Positions 1 through 8,062 of a stretch of 64,000 nt of DNA are shown piece after piece. A program made the position numbers and the translations under genes. The DNA is from Kitasatospora aureofaciens (GTDB lineage: Bacteria > Actinomycetota > Actinomycetes > Streptomycetales > Streptomycetaceae), in contig NZ_JAHTKP010000001.1 in the NCBI RefSeq assembly GCF_019192735.1, positions 1 through 64,000 on the forward strand, written 5' to 3'. The notes beneath the pieces were generated by a model, which was not told the origin of the DNA, did not search any database, and saw only the letters and a program-made list of their open reading frames with translations. Within the stretch, counting starts at the first letter, position 1, and every line of letters starts with the position of its first letter.

Positions 1-204
1 CCGAGCGGTCTCCTCGCTGATGACGAAGTCCCGTGCACTGTAGACCGGTTGAACGAACGGGGAGGGCAGCTCCTGGCCCGCGACCAGCACGGTGTCACGG
101 TTGAAGCCGCTGACGTTCAGGCCCCGGGGCCTGCCGGCGGGGCCCGGCAGGCCCCGGTCGGGGTCGACCAGTTCGCCGTCGAGGACCTCCAGTTCGGTGC
201 TCAC
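1..204 (-). CDS. Hypothetical protein, N-terminal part only (runs off left edge)
   Basis: A GTG start at 202-204 opens a frame that stays open to the window edge, giving 68 codons. The start overlaps the TGA stop (201-203) of the gene upstream of it in a GTGA arrangement, so the two form one coupled unit read right to left. The visible N-terminus is hydrophilic, Pro/Gly-rich around residues 13-27, then more ordinary with the stretch NVSGFNRDTVLVAG. No signal peptide, membrane segment or known motif is visible, and I do not recognise the family. Confidence 0.55.
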   Translation of the reverse strand, partial: MSTELEVLDGELVDPDRGLPGPAGRPRGLNVSGFNRDTVLVAGQELPSPFVQPVYSARDFVISEETAR

Positions 205-671
205 CGGATGCCTTCCGTCGCGGTAGGGATATGGGGGTGAGGGCTGTAGGGCACTCGGTGTGGGCCACGGTCGACCTCCCAGCCTCTGCCGTGGTTCACC
301 ATCGGCCGGCCGCCGGGGATCGAGGTGTCGGCGAGCCCAGGTTCGGTGGCATGCCCGGCGACGATCAAAGTCAGGCCGGTCGCCGAACTCCGGCCGTACC
401 ACGGCGAGTTGTCGGAGGGACCGGGTTCGCCTGGTGCGCTGTGACTGGCGGCCTGCCGTTCGCGCCGGTCCGCCGCCGCCTGGGCGGCGAGTTCGGTGCC
501 CAGCTCATCGATCCGTTTGCCGTACCTGCGCAGTTCGGCGGAGAGCCGTTCGGCCGCTCGCTCGGCCAACTCGGCGCGCGCCTCGGCGCTGGTGACGCGC
601 TGCACAGGTGGGGGGAGGTCGCGGTCGGCGCCGCCGGCGGCGGCGTCCGGAGTCTCGGAGTGCTGGGTCAC
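201..671 (-). CDS. Hypothetical coiled-coil protein, 156 aa
   Basis: The GTG start at 669-671 was chosen because GAGAAGG lies about 8 bases upstream of it. Residues 24-75 are rich in Ala, Glu and Arg with heptad-like spacing and should form a coiled coil. The C-terminal half is Pro/Gly-rich and probably disordered. There is no membrane segment and no catalytic motif. The stop overlaps the start of the next gene by GTGA. A perfect inverted repeat (714-739) sits 43 bases upstream of the start and is the best candidate operator for this two-gene unit. Family not recognised. Confidence 0.6.
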   Translation of the reverse strand: MTQHSETPDAAAGGADRDLPPPVQRVTSAEARAELAERAAERLSAELRRYGKRIDELGTELAAQAAADRRERQAASHSAPGEPGPSDNSPWYGRSSATGLTLIVAGHATEPGLADTSIPGGRPMVNHGRGWEVDRGPHRVPYSPHPHIPTATEGIR

Positions 672-713
672 GCGCTGAACCCCTTCTCGGGAGGATCGCT
701 CTGACAGCTGTTA

Positions 714-739
714 CCTCGTATATCGCAGTTTATACGAGG
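714..739. promoter_or_regulatory. Inverted repeat, candidate operator
   Basis: CCTCGTATA (714-722) and TATACGAGG (731-739) are perfect 9-bp arms around an 8-base spacer, lying 43 bases upstream of the leftward gene at 671. The size and AT-rich arms suit a dimeric repressor site. The inner segment ATATCGCAG (719-727) recurs in a second palindrome at 1802-1816. Confidence 0.45.
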
Positions 740-824
740 CTAACGCCCGTTAACGCATGACAGAAGGGCCTGCGGGCGGGTAGCGCGCCTCAAAATCCGG
801 ACGCACCATCACAAACCATTCCAT

Positions 825-850
825 AGCACCTACCAATTCTGGTAGGTGCT
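825..850. promoter_or_regulatory. Perfect 10-bp stem inverted repeat
   Basis: AGCACCTACC (825-834) and GGTAGGTGCT (841-850) are perfect arms around the six bases AATTCT. No T-run follows on either strand, so an operator is more likely than a terminator. No gene lies within 170 bases. Confidence 0.35.
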
Positions 851-1414
851 CCCCACTCCGACGGGGCAGGGGGCGCCAAGGAACGGACATACCATTACGC
901 AAGGCCCATACCACCACCTACGAAATTTCGCATGTGCCCGCGCTGGCCGGAGTGGGCGGCAGGCCGCGGCGAGGACGGTTAGGAGCAGTTGGTCCCAACC
1001 GCGTCGGGCCGATGCTTAGCCGGCCGACGCCCGGAAGACTTTCCCGGCATTGCTCCGCGTCGATAATGGCTAAAGTTCCTCAATAGCTATGCGGAAGAAT
1101 CCTGCTGACGGGATGTTTGCTCCGCGACGTTCGCGGAAGGTACAATCTAACAGCCACCACGAAACAGCTTTCTTTGATCGCCACCATCAAAGCAATCGGG
1201 AACAACCACGACGTAAGCGATTGTCAACGTCAGCAGTGTGGAACTGATGATAGATTGATTATCGCGAGTCGATTTCCGATCGAAAGTGAACGGATCTCAC
1301 CCCATACTCCGGCGCTTCCGCGCCGGACAACGGTGAAGGCCCGCCCGGATCCGAGATGACGCACGGGTTCCGAGCGGGCACTACGGGCCGCGCGAGCGCA
1401 GCTGAATCACCGTG
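851..1414. other. Gene-free stretch with AT-rich segment
   Basis: No convincing gene. The stretch holds the 10-bp palindrome CGAAATTTCG (921-930). Roughly 1060-1300 is clearly richer in A/T than its surroundings. An 80-codon rightward frame at 1117-1359 lacks a Shine-Dalgarno sequence and the G/C-rich third positions seen in the real genes here, so I do not call it. The segment may be a regulatory region or the footprint of a lost insertion. Confidence 0.4.
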
Positions 1415-1448
1415 GCGGCGCAGCAGGTCTAGCCACCTGCTGCGCCGC
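1415..1448 (-). terminator. Intrinsic-type terminator hairpin
   Basis: A perfect 14-bp stem (1415-1428 with 1435-1448) closes a 6-base loop, CTAGCC. It begins 7 bases beyond the stop of the leftward 60-residue gene. There is no U-tract, as is common for actinomycete terminators. Confidence 0.65.
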
Positions 1449-1454
1449 GCCTAG

Positions 1455-1637
1455 TCAGTCCCCGAACGCCCTGACAAGGGCAGTCGCGAACTTCAGGCCT
1501 TCGATGAGCAGCTGAACCTTGTCGCCGCGGCGCTCCCCGTCCTCGGGATCGGGTGTCCGGTCGGAACCGCCGTCGCCAGCACGGTCGCGCTGGGGCGACT
1601 CGTCGTCCTCACCGGGCCTCCTCATCCACCTGAACAT
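1455..1637 (-). CDS. Small hypothetical protein, 60 aa
   Basis: The ATG at 1635-1637 is preceded by GGAAGGAGG at ideal spacing, one of the best ribosome binding sites in the window, and a strong hairpin follows the stop, so this is very probably a real single-gene unit. The first 40 residues are charged and Asp/Glu/Arg/Pro-rich. The last 20 (from VQLLIEGLKF) form an amphipathic to hydrophobic helix that could bind a membrane or a partner. I do not recognise the family. Its long upstream region (1638-2132) contains the palindrome at 1802-1816. Confidence 0.65.
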   Translation of the reverse strand: MFRWMRRPGEDDESPQRDRAGDGGSDRTPDPEDGERRGDKVQLLIEGLKFATALVRAFGD

Positions 1638-2132
1638 GGAACGCCTCCTTCCAATTTGATTCCGCCCAAACGGGCGCCCGGACGCCGGGGTGCGCCCAGT
1701 GCACGGGGAAGGAGCCCAGGAAACCTCCTGGAATGCCGCGAGCGAAAGTCTAACGGCCCATTAGTAGCGATGACAAACGTGCACCCAGGGCCGGGCAAAA
1801 CATATCGCAGCGATATCGCCAAGCGGCTTCCTGTTCGATGCGGTATCGAATCTAAATTACCGTCGAGTAGTGCGGACTTTTGGCGCGGTTTTAAACCGGC
1901 CTTGTGCGCGCGACATCGGCGCGAGACGGGCCGGGGAGTGTGTCTCCGGGTGAGCGTGTCCCTCCACGGACCTGACCGTCAGCCGATGGCTGACGCAGGG
2001 GTCGTCGAGCGGGGCCTCGAGGCCGTGGGGTGTGGAAGCCGTACCGGTCGGCCGTCGGCCCCGAGGGTGGCTGGGGGCGGCGGCCGCCGCGTTCGGCTTT
2101 CGGGTGAGCCTAGCGGTCGGGGCCCGGGCCGG
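1638..2132. other. Gene-free upstream region with palindrome 1802-1816
   Basis: No supported gene on either strand. The perfect palindrome ATATCGC-A-GCGATAT (1802-1816) shares the nine bases ATATCGCAG with the operator-like repeat at 714-739. The segment 1730-1880 is less G/C-rich than average. The promoter of the leftward 60-residue gene must lie here. Confidence 0.4.
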
Positions 2133-2633
2133 TCAGCGGGTGTTGCCGTGGACGATCGTGCGACCGGGGTAGTGGGTGGACATGTAGGCGCGGGCGGCCT
2201 GGAGGTCACCGACGACACCGACCGTGGTGGTGTGGCCGTCCGGCGCGAGGCCGGTCTGGAACACCTGGAAGCCCGGCTGGTCGATGCCCTGCAGTTCGCC
2301 TTCGAGCTGGTAGTCGTGGCCACGCCGGTAGACCAGGTCCGAGGTGATGTGGCCGCGCACGACCTGGGTCTGGCCGGGAAAGCGCTGGTCGAGGGCACGC
2401 CGGGCGTCGCCGAGGTCGCCGATGACCTCGACCCTCTGCACCCGGTCGCCGGGGTTGGCCCCGACGGTGTCCACGTGCCAGGTGGCCGGGCCGACGCCGG
2501 CCTGGTAGATGGCCTGCTGGAGGTCGGCCAGCTCCTGCCCCCGGGGCCCGCCGGGCTGGGCGGCGGCCGCGCCGCACGCGACGGCCAGAACTCCGAGGGT
2601 GGCCAAGAGCCGGCCGGTGAGCGCGACGTCCAC
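2133..2633 (-). CDS. Secreted two-repeat protein, 166 aa
   Basis: The GTG at 2631-2633 starts just 25 bases after the protease-like gene stops, with AAAGGGA upstream. Residues 1-25 look like a signal peptide ending in a run of Ala; VAC at about residue 18-20 could instead be a weak lipobox. The mature part holds two similar segments, each ending in a strand-helix unit: EVIGDLGDARRALDQRFPGQ and GVVGDLQAARAYMSTHYPGR. This suggests an internal duplication. The gene is co-transcribed with the upstream protease-like gene, so an inhibitor, chaperone or pro-domain-like partner of that protein is possible. That role is inference. Confidence 0.7.
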   Translation of the reverse strand: MDVALTGRLLATLGVLAVACGAAAAQPGGPRGQELADLQQAIYQAGVGPATWHVDTVGANPGDRVQRVEVIGDLGDARRALDQRFPGQTQVVRGHITSDLVYRRGHDYQLEGELQGIDQPGFQVFQTGLAPDGHTTTVGVVGDLQAARAYMSTHYPGRTIVHGNTR

Positions 2634-2658
2634 GGGGGCGTCCCTTTCTTTCGTGCTG

Positions 2659-3924
2659 TCAGGCGAGGGAGAGGCCGAACCGGTCGACGACCGGCGAGAT
2701 CGGGGTGTACAGGACGGTGTCGTAGCAGGTGGTCCTGGTCGACGTGGGGCTGCAGACGGCCTTCTGGCCGCCGCCGGCGACGATGCTTCCTCTGGCCTGC
2801 ATGTCTTCGCCACCGGTGACGCTGGCGAAGACCGGCCCGCCGCGGTCGCCCTGGGCCACCGCGATGGTGCTGCCATCGGTGCGCTCGGCGACGTCCATGT
2901 CCTTGTGCCAGGTTCCCTCGACGCTGGCGGCGTACTCGGTCTTGGTGACCTTCAGGCCGCAATGCACCCCGGACATCGCCCCGCTGTCGCACACCAGTCC
3001 GCCGACGGAGTTGTGCCCGGCGCCGACGACGCGCTTGGAGTAGCCGGACGGGTTGTCCCACGCTCCGTCGTAGAAGCGGCCGCTGGGACCGCCGTTGGTG
3101 TTGATCACGGTGATGTCGAGCCCGATGTCGGAGTCGGAGGCCGCTCCGATCTCGGTGCCGGTGCCGGTCTTGTAGGTGCCGGAGGTCCCGCAGTGGGCGG
3201 CGGTGAGCAGGACGGCGGTCCTGCCGCGCCAGGGGCCGAATCCCGAGGTGCAGAAGGCGTTGCCCGGGGCGGTGAGTTCGGCGCCGGCGCTCCAGGGGCT
3301 GGCGTCGCTGTGGCGGGTCGCGGTAGCCATCAGGGCGACCGAGGGGGCGGCGTCGACCGGGACACCGGCGAGCTCGGCTGCGTGCGTGGCGACCTGCTCG
3401 CCGGTGAGCGAACGGTGCCGCCGGTCGGTGCCGGGGGTGTAGCTATCGGGGGTATAGGTGACGGATAGCCCGGTGCCGTCCGCGGCGGGTCCGGCCGCGT
3501 TCCAGACGGCATCCGCGTCGCCGCGTATGGCGGCCTCGACGAGCCGGTCCCGCGCCTCGCGCAGCTGCCACAGGGTGTAGGGCGTCTGACGGACGGTCGC
3601 GGTGATCCCCGGCGGGGTGTGTTCCAGGAGGTCGGTGATGCGCTTGGGCACGTCGCCGTGCCAGTACAGCGTCAGGAGGCCCTGCTGCGGGTCGATGGTG
3701 TGCCCGGCGTAGCCGGGCACCGTCGCGCGCCGGTGCCCGGGTACGCCGGTGATGGCGTCGGCGAGCCGCTCCAGCGCCGCCTGACGCCGGAGCACCCCGG
3801 GATCCACCACGCCGTCCGGGCGGTGGGCACCGCGTACCGGCGGTGCCGCAGCCGCGTGGGCGGGCACCGCCGTCAGCAGCGCGAGCATGGCGGCCCCGAC
3901 CAGGGCCGTCCTCCTGATATGCAC
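2659..3924 (-). CDS. Secreted trypsin-fold (S1) protein with Ser-to-Arg at the catalytic serine
   Basis: 421 residues from a GTG at 3922-3924. Residues 1-26 are a clear signal peptide (HIRRTALVGAAMLALL...AHAAA). Residues 65-130 resemble the pro-region of alpha-lytic-type proteases. The catalytic domain has TAAHC (His244), a DIGLD aspartate (Asp266) and cysteines placed for disulfides. The serine motif reads GDRGGP (359-364), with Arg361 where GDSGGP proteases have the nucleophile; the codon is plainly CGC. The protein therefore should not cleave by the standard mechanism and may be a binding pseudoprotease. It is followed by a small secreted gene in the same operon. The Shine-Dalgarno sequence is weak; no better start keeps the signal peptide. 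Confidence 0.85.
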   Translation of the reverse strand: MHIRRTALVGAAMLALLTAVPAHAAAAPPVRGAHRPDGVVDPGVLRRQAALERLADAITGVPGHRRATVPGYAGHTIDPQQGLLTLYWHGDVPKRITDLLEHTPPGITATVRQTPYTLWQLREARDRLVEAAIRGDADAVWNAAGPAADGTGLSVTYTPDSYTPGTDRRHRSLTGEQVATHAAELAGVPVDAAPSVALMATATRHSDASPWSAGAELTAPGNAFCTSGFGPWRGRTAVLLTAAHCGTSGTYKTGTGTEIGAASDSDIGLDITVINTNGGPSGRFYDGAWDNPSGYSKRVVGAGHNSVGGLVCDSGAMSGVHCGLKVTKTEYAASVEGTWHKDMDVAERTDGSTIAVAQGDRGGPVFASVTGGEDMQARGSIVAGGGQKAVCSPTSTRTTCYDTVLYTPISPVVDRFGLSLA

Positions 3925-4023
3925 CCGCCCAGTACCCCACGGCGCGGGCCGCCGCCGCCAGCACACGGCCGCCCTGTCACCCGCCCGGGCGACGACACGG
4001 GGGTGGCACTGCGTCGGCGGGTT

Positions 4024-4064
4024 GCGGCCGTCGTCCCCGGACAAGCGCCGGGGACGACGGCCGC
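4024..4064. terminator. Strong 17-bp hairpin in the 3925-4297 gap
   Basis: GCGGCCGTCGTCCCCGG (4024-4040) pairs perfectly with 4048-4064 around a 7-base loop. It lies between the leftward 46-residue gene ending at 4298 and the leftward protease-like gene starting at 3924, so it probably ends the upstream transcript. The rest of the gap holds no supported gene. Confidence 0.55.
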
Positions 4065-4297
4065 GGTCCATCCTTCGGGCGCAGGGCGCGCCGCTGGGTC
4101 AGGTCCGATTGTCCTCGGCTGGGCCTTCGACGTCGGGCCGCTGCTCCTGGTCCCGGTCGGCTGGGCGGTACGGCTGGTCGCCCTGGGCATCGAGGTCGAC
4201 GATGCGGATCCGGATGTCCGCCGCTACGCCGTCGTGCCGTTGTCGGCGTGGCGGGGCCGAAATGGGCTGCCCGTCGCAACGTGCCGCACCGGGCTTG

Positions 4298-4438
4298 TCA
4301 GCGGCGGGGCTTGGCGGTGACGATCCGCAGCCAGGACTCGGCGCCAGCGGCCTTAGCGGTGTCCCGGTTGGGGTAAGAAGCCGTTGTCGTACCGAACTTG
4401 ATCGGCGGGTTTCCGCAGTTCAGGCATGATGCCGGCAT
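4298..4438 (-). CDS. Small CxxC protein, 46 aa
   Basis: An ATG at 4436-4438 gives 46 codons ending at TGA 4298-4300. The N-terminus has SCLNCGNPP, a CxxC knuckle of rubredoxin or zinc-ribbon type. The rest (SYPNRDTAKAAGAESWLRI) reads as a compact globular tail. Codon positions show the expected G/C bias. There is no strong Shine-Dalgarno sequence, so translation may be weak. The gene is divergent from the gene at 4489, and a 17-bp hairpin lies downstream. Family not identified with confidence. Confidence 0.45.
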   Translation of the reverse strand: MPASCLNCGNPPIKFGTTTASYPNRDTAKAAGAESWLRIVTAKPRR

Positions 4439-4488
4439 GGCGAGGCATGCTCGGGCCGTTGGGTTGTCTCGTTGGTGGAGGTGCCGGG

Positions 4489-5040
4489 ATGGCGTCGGTG
4501 GTGGGTCTCCTGGAGGAGCGGGAGCTGGCCGCGCGTGAGCGCGTGGAGGAGCTTCGGGAGGTGGCGGACCGGGTACTCGCTGAGCTCGCCGAAGCGGAGA
4601 CGGCCTGGCACGAGTGGCTGATCGCCCGGCAGCGCGTTGGCGAGGTTCTGTCCGGGCCGCGGCCCGGACAGGCAGGTGAAGCTGGCCAGGGAGCCGGTGA
4701 GTCTTCCGGGTCGGGGCCCGCGACGAACGCGCCCGCCGAGGTTCCCCTACCGAGGGCCGCGCGATCGGGCTCGATCGTCCCGGTGTGGCGTCCCGCGCTT
4801 TCCATGGACGCGCTCGCTCCCCACTACCAGCGCATCCTGGCTACGCTCACCGAACAAGCATCCGGCGGAACGCCAGTGATGTCCTGTCAGGAGCTCACTG
4901 CCGTACTCGGACTGGAGCCGGTTCCGGCAAATGTGGAAGGAGTTCGGTCGAAGATGAAGCGGCTGGCCGACCCGGGCTGGGCCGACGAGCCCACCCCGGG
5001 ACGGTTCACGCTCGCCACCGGGCCAGCCGGCGGCTCATGA
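4489..5040 (+). CDS. Coiled-coil/HTH-like hypothetical protein, 183 aa
   Basis: The start chosen is ATG 4489, which has GGAG upstream; an earlier in-frame ATG at 4426 has no such site. Residues 1-45 form a charged coiled coil with many EL and ER pairs. Residues 55-85 are Gly/Pro-rich. The last 80 residues (HYQRILATL, then SCQELTAVLGLEPVPANVEGVRSKMKRL) look like a DNA-binding helix-turn-helix. Proteins of this build are frequent in streptomycetes, often beside insertion sequences (from memory). The stop overlaps an ATG (ATGA at 5037-5040) that opens only a short, probably broken frame of 44 codons. Confidence 0.6.
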   Translation: MASVVGLLEERELAARERVEELREVADRVLAELAEAETAWHEWLIARQRVGEVLSGPRPGQAGEAGQGAGESSGSGPATNAPAEVPLPRAARSGSIVPVWRPALSMDALAPHYQRILATLTEQASGGTPVMSCQELTAVLGLEPVPANVEGVRSKMKRLADPGWADEPTPGRFTLATGPAGGS

Positions 5041-5131
5041 GCATCGTCATCGACCACAACACCATCTGCTCATGCACGGCGGGGCAGCGAATCGTCTCGT
5101 CCTCACGTGATCGCCAACGAAAGAGCAACCG

Positions 5132-5860
5132 ATGCAACCGATTGTCCTGTTCGACCTGGACGGCCTTTTGATCGACTCCGAGCCGATCTGGGACGCGGCA
5201 AAGCGTGAAGTGTTCGGTCCGCTTGGCCTGCACCTCACAACGGAGATGCAGGCGGCGACGCGCGGGCTGCGGCAAAGGGACATGGTGGCCTATTGGTTCG
5301 ATCGGGCCACCATTCAAGCCGACCCCGACGAGGTCGAGCAGCGGATCGTGGCCGCCGTGTGCCGTAGGTTGGAGGGAGTGGCGCTGAAGCCCGGTGCCGA
5401 ACACGCCGTCGCGGCGTGCGCGCGTGCATCGAGGGCGATGGCCGTCGTGTCATCTTCGCCGGAGTCGGTGATTCGGGCTGCGCTCGCGAGCACCGGCCTT
5501 GACCGATCTTTCGATGCCGTGTTTTCGGCCGAAGACGACGAACACGGCAAGCCCCACCCGGGCGCCTATCTCCGCGCGGCCGCCGCCCTCGGCGCGTCAC
5601 CCGGCGAATGCATTGTGATCGAGGACTCGCTCAACGGCGTCCTCGCTGGGGTGTCAGCCCAGATGACGGTCGTCGCCGTTCCCGAGGCCGCTGATCGCTG
5701 CGATCCTCGCTTTGCGATTGCCACTCTGGTACTGGAGTCCCTCAAGGATCTCGATCCCTCGGTATTCGGCGCGTATGTGTCCAGGGGGAGCCGGGACGCG
5801 ACGTGGGCATCGCGTGCTGCGGATCCTCAGCCGTTCCGCGAACCAGATCGTGCTGTATGA
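5132..5860 (+). CDS. HAD-superfamily phosphatase (subfamily IA, beta-phosphoglucomutase/hexitol-phosphatase like)
   Basis: 242 residues from ATG 5132 with GAAAGAG upstream. HAD motif I is FDLDGLLIDSE (residues 6-16, nucleophile Asp7), motif II is in VVSSSPES, motif III is the Lys of GKPHPGAY, and motif IV is VIEDSLNGVLAG. The helical cap between motifs I and II fits sugar-phosphate phosphatases such as YniC, so a soluble enzyme removing phosphate from a hexose or hexitol phosphate is likely; the exact substrate cannot be told. The C-terminal 20 residues are Arg/Asp-rich and may be a random extension. It stands alone, followed by an ISL3 remnant. Confidence 0.8.
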   Translation: MQPIVLFDLDGLLIDSEPIWDAAKREVFGPLGLHLTTEMQAATRGLRQRDMVAYWFDRATIQADPDEVEQRIVAAVCRRLEGVALKPGAEHAVAACARASRAMAVVSSSPESVIRAALASTGLDRSFDAVFSAEDDEHGKPHPGAYLRAAAALGASPGECIVIEDSLNGVLAGVSAQMTVVAVPEAADRCDPRFAIATLVLESLKDLDPSVFGAYVSRGSRDATWASRAADPQPFREPDRAV

Positions 5861-5989
5861 CGCCCTCGATCGTGGGTTCGGGTCCCCTCGCACCAGCAGC
5901 CTGACCAGCCCCCACCGCCAACGAGGTCCGTTCCGCTCCGCGCCCGGACGCTGCCGCCTGCCCGGCTGAGGTTCGATTTTCCGTTCAGC

Positions 5990-6283
5990 GTCTATGGAGG
6001 TGGACCGGCAGTACACCGACACACACGGCGCCTCGATCGAGCAGGTAGACCGGCTGACAGAGCGTCACCGCCGCTCTAGCCTCGGGCTGAAGGAGTGACT
6101 AACGACGGTAGCGGTCGGCCCGGCGAGCGGCTGTGCCGCAAGCTAAACCTGGCGGCGGGCCGGACCCGCCTGGTGGGGCTGCTGGAGGAACCGCCGGAGG
6201 CGGGGCAGGCACCGCGGGTTCTCGGAGTGGACGAGTTCGCGTTCCGCCGAGGACGTCGGTACGGCACCACTCGGCCGGCGTGA
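5990..6283 (+). pseudogene. ISL3-family transposase remnant
   Basis: Two pieces of an ISL3-type transposase are readable in different frames. About 6000-6097 encodes IEQVDRLTERHRRSSLGLKE, matching the FAEQV-x-LT...RR region. The segment 6107-6283 encodes GRPGERLCRKLNL and then PRVLGVDEFAFRRGRRYGTT, matching the conserved LGVDDFALRRGHRYGT block that carries the first catalytic Asp. Both ends and the rest of the DDE domain are missing, and a stop separates the pieces, so this is a dead fragment. I saw no terminal inverted repeats. Confidence 0.7.
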
Positions 6284-6349
6284 GGTCCACGAGGTCGGGC
6301 GCGTAACTGCGTGGCCGGCGCGGCGGGCGCCCGGGATGACGGGGCGTCG

Positions 6350-6378
6350 GTCGGCCGGACCTGAGCCGGCCGGCCGAC
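6350..6378 (-). terminator. Hairpin 3' of the beta-glucanase gene
   Basis: GTCGGCCGG (6350-6358) pairs with CCGGCCGAC (6370-6378) around 11 bases, starting 13 bases past the leftward stop at 6392. Confidence 0.5.
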
Positions 6379-6391
6379 GTCGAGCGCGCGC

Positions 6392-8062
6392 TCAGGTCGC
6401 CGAGAAGGTGAACCAGTGGAGGTTGACGAAGTCGGAGGTCGAGCCGATGAAGGTCAGGTAGACGTCGTGCACCCCGGTGACGGAGCCGGACAGGTTGATC
6501 GGGACGGTCTGCCAGGACTGCCAGCCGCCGGTGTTGGCCAGGTCGATCTCGGCGAGCTTGGTGCCGGTGGGGCTGCCCAGGCGCACCTCGATGCCGCCGC
6601 TGATGCCAGCCGCCGCGCCGGAGGCCAGCCGGGCCAGGAAGCGGCGCGGGGAGCTGCTGCCGAAGTCCAGGCCGGTGTAGCCGAGCCAGCAGCCGGCGTG
6701 GATCCAGCCCACGTCCTGGCCGCCGCCGGTGTCGGAGCAGGCCTCGGTCTGGGTGCCGTTGTGGGAGGAGAAGGAGGCCGCCTGGACGGTGCCGTAGGCG
6801 CTGACCGTCGAGCCGCCGCCGCCCCCGCCCCCGGGGCCGCCGCCGAAGGTGACGGTCCAGGAGGTGGGCGCCGGGTCCTGCAGGTGGCCGTCGACCGGCG
6901 CGCTGCCGGTCGGACCCACGTCGTCGTAGGGGAACGCGTAGCCGGTGCTGGCGTTGGCGTGCACCAGGCGGGCGTAGTGGTTGGTGATCGCGTTCTGGTA
7001 GTACTGACCGGCCGTCACCCCGCCGGGCTGCTGGGCGCCGCCGGCCAGCAGCAGCGTGCTGCGGTTGAGCGCGGCGGACAGCCGGGCGGCGACCGCGCCA
7101 CGGGCGTCCCCGCCGGAGTTGTAGAGCGGACCACTGGCGCAGCTAAAGATGTCGGCGGTGCTCGGCTTGGTGAACGCCACCCCGTCGGTGTTGAGGCCGG
7201 TGAAGGTCAGCACGCCGTTGCTGACCGTGCCGCTGAACGAGCCGAAGGCGGGGTTCTGGGTGTCGACGGTCAGCGGCGTGGACTGTAAGCGGGACCAGAC
7301 CTGGTCCACGTACGGCCCGAAGTAGGTGCCGAAGGAAACCGGCGAGTGGGTGGGGGCGAGCACCCGCAGCACCGTGCCGCCGCCGTCCTTGACCACCAAC
7401 TGGTCCCAGGGCGCGCCGTCCACCGCGTGTTGGGCGACCAGGCCGTCGGCCACCGCGGTCAGCGCGCCGGCCGGCAGCGGGCTGACCGCCTGGTTGCCGG
7501 CCGCGCCGGTGCTCGCCATCGAGACGGGGGCGGCCACCAGGTCGACGTAGCTGATGTTGGCGTAGAGGTTCGCGGCGTTCCAGGTGAACTCGCAGAAGGT
7601 CCAGTCGGTCAGCCAGTTGGGGTCACTGGTGCTGAACCCGGGCTCGACCAGGCCGGGCTGGCCGCCGCCCACGGCCGGGTTGACGAAGAACTGGATCTTC
7701 TTGCCGGTGCTGAACCAGACCCGGCCGCCGATCACGTACTGGGTGAGGTTGAGCGTCACCCCCGCGCCGCCCGAGGCACCGAGCGGGATCGAGTAGTCGG
7801 GAACGGGGGTGAGGTTGCTGCTGGGGTTGGCCAGCGGCTGGAACGCGCCGTCCGGGCCGACGAAGCCGGGTCGGTTCGAGCTGTCGGAGCCGGTCAGGTA
7901 GGCGTAGACGGTGTTGCTGCCGGAGGTGTTGCGCAGTGTCAGCGGCAGACTGGGGCCGGCCGCGGTGGCGACCGGGTCGAGCGCGGGCACCAGCAGGGGT
8001 GCCCCGAGCAGGGCGGCCGTGGCCGTCCCCGCCGTGGTGAGCAGCGTGCGACGCGAGATCAT
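6392..8062 (-). CDS. Secreted beta-1,3-glucanase, GH64 with C-terminal CBM6-like module
   Basis: 556 residues. The N-terminus MISRRTLLTT plus a hydrophobic run to about residue 35 is a Tat signal peptide. Residues 40-400 match GH64 laminaripentaose-producing glucanases: WTFCEFTWN and ANISYVDLV place Glu158 and Asp174 sixteen residues apart, the spacing I recall for the catalytic pair of the Streptomyces matensis enzyme. A Gly-rich linker (about 415-425) leads to a jelly-roll module resembling CBM6 (TEACSDTGGGQDVGWI...GLDFGSSSPRRFLARLASG). The enzyme should hydrolyse fungal cell-wall or storage beta-1,3-glucan outside the cell. It is a single gene with its own terminator; the region 8063-8225 must hold the promoter. 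Confidence 0.9.
   Translation of the reverse strand: MISRRTLLTTAGTATAALLGAPLLVPALDPVATAAGPSLPLTLRNTSGSNTVYAYLTGSDSSNRPGFVGPDGAFQPLANPSSNLTPVPDYSIPLGASGGAGVTLNLTQYVIGGRVWFSTGKKIQFFVNPAVGGGQPGLVEPGFSTSDPNWLTDWTFCEFTWNAANLYANISYVDLVAAPVSMASTGAAGNQAVSPLPAGALTAVADGLVAQHAVDGAPWDQLVVKDGGGTVLRVLAPTHSPVSFGTYFGPYVDQVWSRLQSTPLTVDTQNPAFGSFSGTVSNGVLTFTGLNTDGVAFTKPSTADIFSCASGPLYNSGGDARGAVAARLSAALNRSTLLLAGGAQQPGGVTAGQYYQNAITNHYARLVHANASTGYAFPYDDVGPTGSAPVDGHLQDPAPTSWTVTFGGGPGGGGGGGSTVSAYGTVQAASFSSHNGTQTEACSDTGGGQDVGWIHAGCWLGYTGLDFGSSSPRRFLARLASGAAAGISGGIEVRLGSPTGTKLAEIDLANTGGWQSWQTVPINLSGSVTGVHDVYLTFIGSTSDFVNLHWFTFSAT

Noticed and set aside
1117..1359. 80-codon plus-strand frame in the AT-rich gap
   Set aside because: No Shine-Dalgarno sequence, no G/C third-position bias and no recognisable motif.
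1656..2819. 387-codon plus-strand frame over the secreted repeat protein
   Set aside because: Opposite strand carries a signal-peptide protein and a protease-like protein in an operon; this frame is Gly/Arg-rich shadow.
5037..5170. Short frame starting with the ATGA overlap after the 4489 gene
   Set aside because: 44 codons with Ser/Arg-rich nonsense after the first ten residues; probably the stub of a deleted gene, too uncertain to call.
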